Made by a program: the position numbers and the translations under genes. From the NCBI GenBank assembly GCA_964385995.1, contig CAYLRF010000003.1, positions 1-56,820 on the forward strand: a DNA stretch of 56,820 nt, given 5' to 3'. A model generated the notes under the pieces. That model was not told where the DNA came from and did no database searches. It saw nothing but the letters and a program-made list of their open reading frames with translations. Source of the DNA: CAYLRF01 sp964385995. GTDB taxonomy: Bacteria > Bacillota > Clostridia > Lachnospirales > Lachnospiraceae. Of the stretch, positions 52,245 through 56,820 are shown piece after piece (position 1 is the stretch's first letter; the number at the start of each line of letters is the position of its first letter).

Positions 52245-52724
52245 CTAATCCGCGATTTTCTCAATGAGACACACCGCCTGCGCCGCTATCGCCGATCCGT
52301 CACCCGTAAAGCCGAGTCCCTCCTCCGTGGTCGCCTTCACGCTTATCTGATCCTTTTTCACGCCGAGCGCCTGAGCGATATTCGCCCGCATTTCTTCCAG
52401 ATACGGCGAAAGTTTCGGAGCCTGCGCGATAACGGTGGCGTCGACATTTACGACGTCATAACCGTTTTCACCGAGAAGTCTTTTCACCCGTCCCAAAAGA
52501 TCTATGCTGTCGGCGTCCTTATAGCGCGGATCGGAATCCGGAAAATGCATTCCTATATCCCCAAGCGCGGCGGCTCCGAGAAGCGCGTCCATCACGGCAT
52601 GCACCGGCACGTCGGCGTCGGAATGACCGAGCAGTCCCTTTTCAAACGGGATCTTCACGCCCCCTAAGATAAGCTCCCTGCCGGGCGTCAGTCTGTGAAC
52701 ATCGTATCCCGTGCCTATACGCAT
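52245..52724 (-). CDS. ispF: 2-C-methyl-D-erythritol 2,4-cyclodiphosphate synthase
   Basis: A 159-residue IspF of standard size. The metal site is D8/H10 in GTGYDVHRL and H42 region GHSDADVPVHAVMDALLGAA; KATTEEGLGFTG closes the active site. It makes the cyclodiphosphate of the MEP isoprenoid pathway. AAGGGTG before the ATG at 52722-52724 sets the start. Confidence 0.97.
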   Translation of the reverse strand: MRIGTGYDVHRLTPGRELILGGVKIPFEKGLLGHSDADVPVHAVMDALLGAAALGDIGMHFPDSDPRYKDADSIDLLGRVKRLLGENGYDVVNVDATVIAQAPKLSPYLEEMRANIAQALGVKKDQISVKATTEEGLGFTGDGSAIAAQAVCLIEKIAD

Positions 52725-52857
52725 ATAGATCACCCTTCCACTTTTCTTTGCCCGGAGTCGGCAAATAAAATTATCGTACCTCGCGCCGATTAACCGCAAA
52801 AGCGCCGCCAAGCTTCGCGCAGACCTTAAAAATCACCGCCAAGGTTACCCGATAATG

Positions 52858-52883
52858 AAAAAGACCTGCAAATCGCAAGTCTT
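52858..52883 (-). terminator. Terminator of the tRNA-Met gene
   Basis: Minus-strand AAGACTTGC / GCAGGTCTT stem (nine pairs, one wobble), five-base loop, then T run. It begins ten bases after the tRNA. Confidence 0.88.
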
Positions 52884-52892
52884 CAGTGAAAA

Positions 52893-52966
52893 TAGCGGGA
52901 ACTGGATTTGAACCAGCGACACCACGGGTATGAACCGTGTGCTCTCGCCAACTGAGCTATCCCGCC
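52893..52966 (-). tRNA. tRNA-Met (CAT), elongator type
   Basis: A 74-base cloverleaf on the minus strand: acceptor GGCGGGA / TCCCGCT with a terminal G-U pair, D arm GCTC..GAGC, anticodon stem CACGG/CCGTG around loop TTCATAC (anticodon CAT), T arm CTGGTTCAAATCCAG, discriminator A. CCA is not encoded. The paired first base and lack of initiator features indicate elongator Met; a lysidine-modified Ile tRNA is less likely given the anticodon stem. Confidence 0.92.
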
Positions 52967-53002
52967 TTATGAATTTACGGCCCCGGCGCCGCGACCTTTG
53001 CA

Positions 53003-53031
53003 ATGATACCATCAGGGCCGGTCTCTGTCAA
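53003..53031 (-). promoter_or_regulatory. Promoter of tRNA-Met
   Basis: Minus-strand -35 TTGACA (53026-53031), 17-bp spacer, -10 TATCAT (53003-53008). Confidence 0.75.
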
Positions 53032-53083
53032 TCACAAAATCGGGAGGATATCACCTGCCGCCCATACGCTCATCTTGTTATTC

Positions 53084-53113
53084 TTTACTTTTTTACCCCG
53101 ATAATGCCATAAT
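53084..53113 (+). promoter_or_regulatory. Possible promoter of the HTH-Fic pair
   Basis: -35 TTTACT (53084-53089), 18-bp spacer, -10 CATAAT (53108-53113), 22 bases before the HTH start codon. Confidence 0.5.
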
Positions 53114-53135
53114 TAGTAAAGAAAGGCGGTGTGTC

Positions 53136-53264
53136 ATGATATCCTATGCGGGACTTTTGCAAAAGATTTCCGAGAGCGGTTTCACAAAATCAGCGGTTGC
53201 GGAAAAACTCGGCGTCTCCTCCCGCACTGTCGCCAAAATCGGCAAGGGCGAGAGCTTCAGGTGA
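53136..53264 (+). CDS. Short XRE-type HTH protein, possibly truncated
   Basis: A 42-residue reading frame, MISYAGLLQKISESG then FTKSAVAEKLGVSSRTVAKI, ending KGESFR. It matches the first three to four helices of small XRE/YozG-type regulators that begin MISY, but lacks the usual last helix and ~20 residues. AAGGCGG precedes the ATG. Its stop overlaps the start of the Fic gene (GTGA). It may be a genuine compact antidote/regulator, or the remains of a regulator joined by deletion to a Fic gene. Confidence 0.55.
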   Translation: MISYAGLLQKISESGFTKSAVAEKLGVSSRTVAKIGKGESFR

Positions 53265-53905
53265 GAATGACCTATAACTCCAATCACATCGAAGGCAGCA
53301 GGTTAGACGAGGAACAGACGAGGATGATTTTCGAAACAAACACGCTCGACTCACCCGAGGGCATACCCGTAAACGATGTGATTGAGACCGTAAATCACTT
53401 CCGAGCCGTGGATTACTGTATAGATAAGGCGGAGGAACCGCTGACCGCAACGCATATAAAGCAGTTGCACAGCATTTTAAAACAAGGGACGAAGGATTCT
53501 TCACTTGCATGGTTCGCGGTCGGGGATTGGAAGAAGCTGCCGAATACGGTCGGCGGCAGTGATACCGCAAGACCCGTCGATGTGCCGGCACGTATAAACC
53601 GTCTCCTCACCGAATATGAGTCGAAAACGGATGTAACAGTATACGATATTATCAGGTTTCATTATGAATTTGAGAGCATTCATCCGTTTCAGGACGGAAA
53701 CGGCAGGGTAGGCCGACTGATCGCCTTCAAGGAATGCCTGCGATACTCAATCGTGCCGTTTCTCATAGAGGACACTAAAAAGATGTTTTATTACCGCGGG
53801 CTGGCCAAGCGGGAAAATGAGCCGGGATATTTGACTGACACCTGTCTTGACGGGCAGGACACCTTTAAGAAAATAACGGAAAAGTTCGAGGTTCCCATTT
53901 CATAG
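53261..53905 (+). CDS. Fic-domain protein with N-terminal inhibitory motif
   Basis: A 214-residue Fic protein. The catalytic motif HPFQDGNGRVGR (H141 onward) is intact, and SNHIEG near residue 7 fits the [S/T]xxxE[G/N] inhibitory helix of self-inhibited Fic proteins. Fic enzymes transfer AMP or related groups to target proteins. The GTG at 53261 overlaps the HTH stop; an ATG at 53267 is an alternative. The usual ~40-100 residues before the inhibitory helix are missing, so the N terminus may have been lost. The stop overlaps the end of a decayed gene on the other strand. Confidence 0.78.
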   Translation: MRMTYNSNHIEGSRLDEEQTRMIFETNTLDSPEGIPVNDVIETVNHFRAVDYCIDKAEEPLTATHIKQLHSILKQGTKDSSLAWFAVGDWKKLPNTVGGSDTARPVDVPARINRLLTEYESKTDVTVYDIIRFHYEFESIHPFQDGNGRVGRLIAFKECLRYSIVPFLIEDTKKMFYYRGLAKRENEPGYLTDTCLDGQDTFKKITEKFEVPIS

Positions 53906-54089
53906 GCTTACACCTTCCCTCTCTCCGGTCCGTTTGAAAAGTACCGTATACCCGAACTTCGCGTGCGTCCACAGGCCGTCATCATTCGTCGCCGGGATGT
54001 CGTACAGCAGCTGCTTCCATTCCTGCGGCGTTCGTCCTGTTCTTAGCGTAGCAATCGGCAAACGCTTCCGCCAGCGTTTACCGACTGAT
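53900..54089 (-). pseudogene. Decayed gene fragment with frameshifts
   Basis: On the minus strand a protein-like sequence is split over three frames: TLAEAFADCYAKNRT, then TPQEWKQLLYDIPATNDDG and LWTHAKFGYTVLFKR, ending at a stop at 53900. The PATNDDGLWTH segment recurs in the fragment at 55445. I do not recognise the family; the setting suggests phage or integrative-element origin. Confidence 0.5.
53963..53995. repeat. 33-bp direct repeat, copy 1
   Basis: Matches 55475-55507 at 32 of 33 positions (shared GTGCGTCCACA and GCCGTCATCATTCGTCGCC). The two copies flank a 1.5-kb segment holding the GH43 gene and the phage head fragment. Confidence 0.85.
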
Positions 54090-54989
54090 TCATGTCGAAA
54101 TCCTCAGAACATCGCCGCCTTCGGGCGACGGCACAAACCCGGCGGTATTCACGCATATTCTCCGCGGCTTCATATGATCCGACGAATTATGGCAGTGATA
54201 AACGCATACGAGAGTGCCGTCTTTTGCGGTGAAAAAGCCCTGACCGCCTGTACCGCGCAGTTCTCCGGCACCGTGCAATATCGGTTTACCGTACTTGCGG
54301 AACGGACCGAGCGGGCTTTCCGACACCGCACAGCCCACGCAGTAATCGGCGCTGCGCGTATGATTGGCGGAATAAGTAAGATAGTACAGACCGTTATGCT
54401 TAATCATCCACGGCGACTCGACAATATTACCGTCTGCCGTTTCCCAGTCGAGTTCGGCTTTTATAACACAGATATTGTAATCCGTATCAATCGAAAGCAA
54501 ATCATCGGCCATTTTTGCGACATATATTAAATTCCCGCCGTGCAGCCGGACATAATAAAGATACACGGTACCGTCGTCATCCTCGAACAGATGTCCGTCG
54601 ATAGAAGGGTCTTTCCGCAACCATTGCTTTTCCGGTCTGACGAAAGGACCCTCCGGGCTTTCCGACACCGCCGCGGCTATATGCTCGTCCGCAGTGTATA
54701 TCATATAATATTTGCCGCCGTGATACGAAACATCGGGCGACCAGAACCAGCGCTCTCCCGTAACATCCCGTGAATTGAGACAAAGTCCGAGCTTTTTCCA
54801 GTGTTTCAGATCGTTTGACGAATATGCGAATATCCCGTCGCTGCCGTCTTCCTGCCGGGTGTAAAAAGATCGGGAACCGGCAAACTCGTCGGAATTTTCG
54901 GATGTGCAATATAAATAATATGTATCTCCGGCAAGAATAATGCATGGATCGGCACCCGCAAACATCGGGTTTTCAAAATCGTTTTCCAT
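54090..54989 (-). CDS. GH43-family glycoside hydrolase
   Basis: A 299-residue five-bladed propeller glycosidase: D14 in AGADPCIIL as base, D131 in SIDGHLFED as pKa modulator and E191 in IVESPWM as acid, the GH43 triad. Members act as beta-xylosidases or alpha-L-arabinofuranosidases; which one applies is open. It is a single catalytic module without signal peptide, shorter than two-domain GH43 enzymes. AAAGGAGG before the ATG and a good promoter at 55041-55069 indicate an intact gene, although it lies among decayed phage-like sequence. Confidence 0.9.
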   Translation of the reverse strand: MENDFENPMFAGADPCIILAGDTYYLYCTSENSDEFAGSRSFYTRQEDGSDGIFAYSSNDLKHWKKLGLCLNSRDVTGERWFWSPDVSYHGGKYYMIYTADEHIAAAVSESPEGPFVRPEKQWLRKDPSIDGHLFEDDDGTVYLYYVRLHGGNLIYVAKMADDLLSIDTDYNICVIKAELDWETADGNIVESPWMIKHNGLYYLTYSANHTRSADYCVGCAVSESPLGPFRKYGKPILHGAGELRGTGGQGFFTAKDGTLVCVYHCHNSSDHMKPRRICVNTAGFVPSPEGGDVLRIST

Positions 54990-55040
54990 TTTCCGCGCCT
55001 CCTTTCGGCAAAAAACACGGTAACCTTCGCGGTCACGGCT

Positions 55041-55069
55041 TATATATACCCGCGCGCCGCGATTGTCAA
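55041..55069 (-). promoter_or_regulatory. Promoter of the GH43 gene
   Basis: Minus-strand -35 TTGACA (55064-55069), 17-bp spacer, -10 TATATA (55041-55046). Confidence 0.75.
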
Positions 55070-55158
55070 TTCCCGCGCTTAACGCGACACGGCGCCGCTT
55101 TCCCCGCGCTAATCGTCAAAGTAACCGCAACCCCTGCATTTACTCTGACTTTAACTTT

Positions 55159-55179
55159 CGTTTACTTTGACAATTGACC
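55159..55179. repeat. Insertion-sequence-end-like repeat, further copy
   Basis: CGTTTACTTTGACAATTGAC matches the motif at the 46323 gap edge. Related TTTACT/GTCAAAGTAA elements occur nearby at 55115-55150. It forms the exact point where the phage head-protein fragment stops matching its family. Confidence 0.6.
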
Positions 55180-55447
55180 CCGCTTGCCCACGCCGGGGTC
55201 GTACTCAACCGTGCAGTTGCAGTTCGCGTGGCGGCGGTATACGTCCCGCGGGACGTCATCGGGGTAGTCGTACTTACCCGCAAGGGCCTGACACCAGTCG
55301 CAACACTTTCCCACGGCCTTGCGGATTATCCTCGGGCGAAGCCCCGCCTTGCTCTGAAACTTGGCGTTCTTGCGCACCGTATCATCGTATACGCTACGCG
55401 TGAAGGTGTTTATCGGCGCGTCCCTTCACGAGAAAATGTTCACATCA
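55162..55447 (-). pseudogene. C-terminal fragment of a phage minor head protein
   Basis: An open segment reading PINTFTRSVYDDTVRKN, then GKCCDWCQALAGKYDYP and PRDVYRRHANCNCTVEYDPG, the cysteine-containing C terminus of SPP1 gp7/Mu gpF-like minor head proteins. There is no intact N terminus (an in-frame stop precedes it) and after GKR the sequence changes to GQLSK and stops, encoded by the repeat at 55159. It is a remnant of a prophage truncated at the repeat. Confidence 0.75.
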
Positions 55448-55739
55448 CGATGCGTTGAAGGTCAAAACCCTCGTGTGCGTCCACAAGCCGTCATCATTCG
55501 TCGCCGGATGGCTCTCCGGTTTGTAGTACAGACCGATGTGGTTCAGACCAAGCAGGGCGGCCTGTGTGGATATCAAAATCGTACGGGTGCCCATATCCAC
55601 AAGCCGCATTCGCTCATATGCGGACAGATCAGCGGCCGGATTTTTTTAGCCACTCGTCTTTGGCGGTCATCCTTCCGGTCTGAGCGTAAAACTCCTGAAG
55701 TTTAGCCTCACGGTCGGACTCCTTTCTTCGCGATATCAT
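55445..55739 (-). pseudogene. Frameshifted gene fragment of phage or mobile-element type
   Basis: A 36-residue frame starts at 55739 (MISRRKESDREAKLQEFYAQ) and runs to KKSGR. Removing one A from the A7 run at 55641-55647 would continue it through NPAADLSAYERMRLVDMG, TILISTQAALLGLNHIGLYY and ATNDDGLWTHTRVLTF to the stop at 55445. The tail shares the 33-bp repeat with the fragment at 53900. The family is not recognised. Confidence 0.55.
55475..55507. repeat. 33-bp direct repeat, copy 2
   Basis: Partner of 53963-53995; see there. Confidence 0.85.
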
Positions 55740-55814
55740 GATAAGAGAAATCCAACTTACAAACAACGATTTTTGTCCTCATTTATGGATTCATTATACA
55801 AAATCGGGAGGCAA

Positions 55815-56198
55815 TCACGTACCGTCGGCAATTTTTAAACGGCTGACTTCTACCGTGTCGCCATCAATCAGGTCAGCAAAAAAGTGAAATGTAATGGCAT
55901 CTCCTTCCGACACCTTCATGGCATCATTTACACAATTAAAGCATTCCAGGATGATTTGATTCTCGTCGAAATACTCGCCGCCGTTTTCATCATTAAGTTC
56001 TACCAACAGTACCGTGACGGAAAATTTCCTGATAACTGTTCCGTTTAAATGAGTCCAATGGTCATATTCGCCGCCAACGGTAAGCGACTCATTATATTTG
56101 TCCCGCTTCACCTTAAGAATTATCCCTGTTGCGCCAAGCGCAACCAGCACTGCCAAGCTCAATAAAACAATTAACCAAACACGTCGTTTCTTATTCAT
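55815..56198 (-). CDS. Small membrane-anchored protein of unknown function
   Basis: A 127-residue protein with a basic start (MNKKRRVW), one membrane segment or uncleaved signal (LIVLLSLAVLVALGATGIIL) and an external beta-rich domain of about 90 residues. I do not recognise the family. The ATG at 56196-56198 overlaps the last codons of the C39-like gene, so the two are coupled and may act together outside the membrane. The region is visibly more AT-rich than the rest of the window. Confidence 0.65.
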   Translation of the reverse strand: MNKKRRVWLIVLLSLAVLVALGATGIILKVKRDKYNESLTVGGEYDHWTHLNGTVIRKFSVTVLLVELNDENGGEYFDENQIILECFNCVNDAMKVSEGDAITFHFFADLIDGDTVEVSRLKIADGT

Positions 56199-56820
56199 CA
56201 AATGTGGTCCCCGCCAGATCTGTCCAGTTGTCAAAATCAAAATTTAAATAACGTACAGTGTCACCCCACCCGTCAAATACCATCAACGTATGTACCGCTT
56301 GAGCAGAATTATATTCAAGCAAGGTTGCGTATCCCTCAACTGCCATTGAGTGCCCCTCACGTTCACCAGTATCACTGCTGATTATGCCACAATGAACAAC
56401 TGCCATATCATCGCCGTCAATACACTTCGTGAAAAATTTGTAATTAGGACTATAGTCTGTGTCTTGTTTAACGGAAACATTCCTTCCGGCACAAAATTTC
56501 ACAAACCCAGACCCAATGTTACCAATAGGCGTTAAACCGTATATTACTCCTTCATATTCATACGAAAAGGTCGTACCTGTTGAATTCCAAATATCAATAT
56601 AATCACTCGCAAGATCCGTATAATCAAGGGCATTATAATATGCCCCGCAGGCTAATAATGCACTGACTGCACACGCATAATGTCCAGTTAAACTTTCTAT
56701 ATTATCTTCGTTAAAGGAAATGAATTCTTGAAGATTATTTGTCGAATTTTGTATATTTTAGAAGTAGTCTTCTCCTCATTAAATGTACTCGCCTCACGTT
56801 GATAAATCACATCATATGGA
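56191..56820 (-). pseudogene. C39-like cysteine peptidase-type protein, partial and frameshifted
   Basis: The 3' part (from about 56757) encodes some 188 residues with a C39-like pattern: cysteine in LTGHYACAVSALLACG, histidine in EGHSMAVEGYA and the MVFDGWGD segment. Such domains occur in secreted papain-like peptidases. A stop at 56758-56760 interrupts the frame; shifting frame there continues upstream as YQREASTFNEEKTTSK to the window edge, so the gene is either frameshifted or a sequencing error is present. The true start is outside the window. Confidence 0.55.

Overview
The window looks like a moderately GC-rich chromosome segment of an anaerobic Firmicute (class Clostridia, most like Lachnospiraceae). 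The signs are single-chain glycyl-tRNA synthetase, Mini-RNase III beside cysS, pyruvate phosphate dikinase, FakA and DegV-type proteins, a Y-family polymerase paired with a YolD-like protein, strong AGGAGG ribosome sites and occasional TTG/GTG starts. This placement is inferred from gene families, not from a marker comparison. Two runs of exactly 100 N (46323-46422, 51694-51793) are scaffold gaps, and both cut genes.

Layout. 1-1400: a ThrE-type transporter. 1551-9923 (minus): a catabolic set of SIS isomerase, YjbQ, M20 amidohydrolase, class I aminotransferase, D-amino-acid-type class IV aminotransferase, N-acyl-D-amino-acid deacylase and a ceramidase-like amidase. A divergent promoter pair at 9978-10050 also drives a TIM-like isomerase and a DeoR regulator; an FGGY kinase follows (10103-13173, plus). 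13368-22163 (minus): a six-gene 2-oxo-acid dehydrogenase operon (E2, E3, fused E1 alpha-beta, DeoR, lipoate ligase, sugar-isomerase-like protein) with a strong promoter and a palindromic operator. 22577-24889: GH51 arabinofuranosidase and an SDR. 25009-30511: a DegV/FakB - CrtI-like - ferredoxin reductase - FakA operon. 30542-52724: mostly housekeeping genes (ppdK, M18, glyQS, recO, era, M16C, tsf, rpsB, two NlpC/P60 hydrolases, rlmB, mrnC, cysS, translesion polymerase, Eis-like acetyltransferase, ispF). 52893-56820: a tRNA-Met followed by an accessory zone with an HTH-Fic pair, a GH43 enzyme among decayed phage-like fragments, and an AT-rich end with a C39-like peptidase.

How the genes may work together. 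The first cluster carries three different amide-cleaving enzymes and two transaminases beside a sugar/tetrulose-like kinase-isomerase module, suggesting use of N-acylated (including D-) amino compounds. The dehydrogenase operon encodes its own lipoylation enzyme and regulator. The FakB-FakA operon encloses a FAD oxidoreductase and a dedicated electron-transfer protein, suggesting redox modification of fatty acids. The window is also rich in short tandem repeats (25 bp x6, 23 bp x4, 39 bp and 42 bp in frame) and contains a dispersed repeat and insertion-sequence-like ends.
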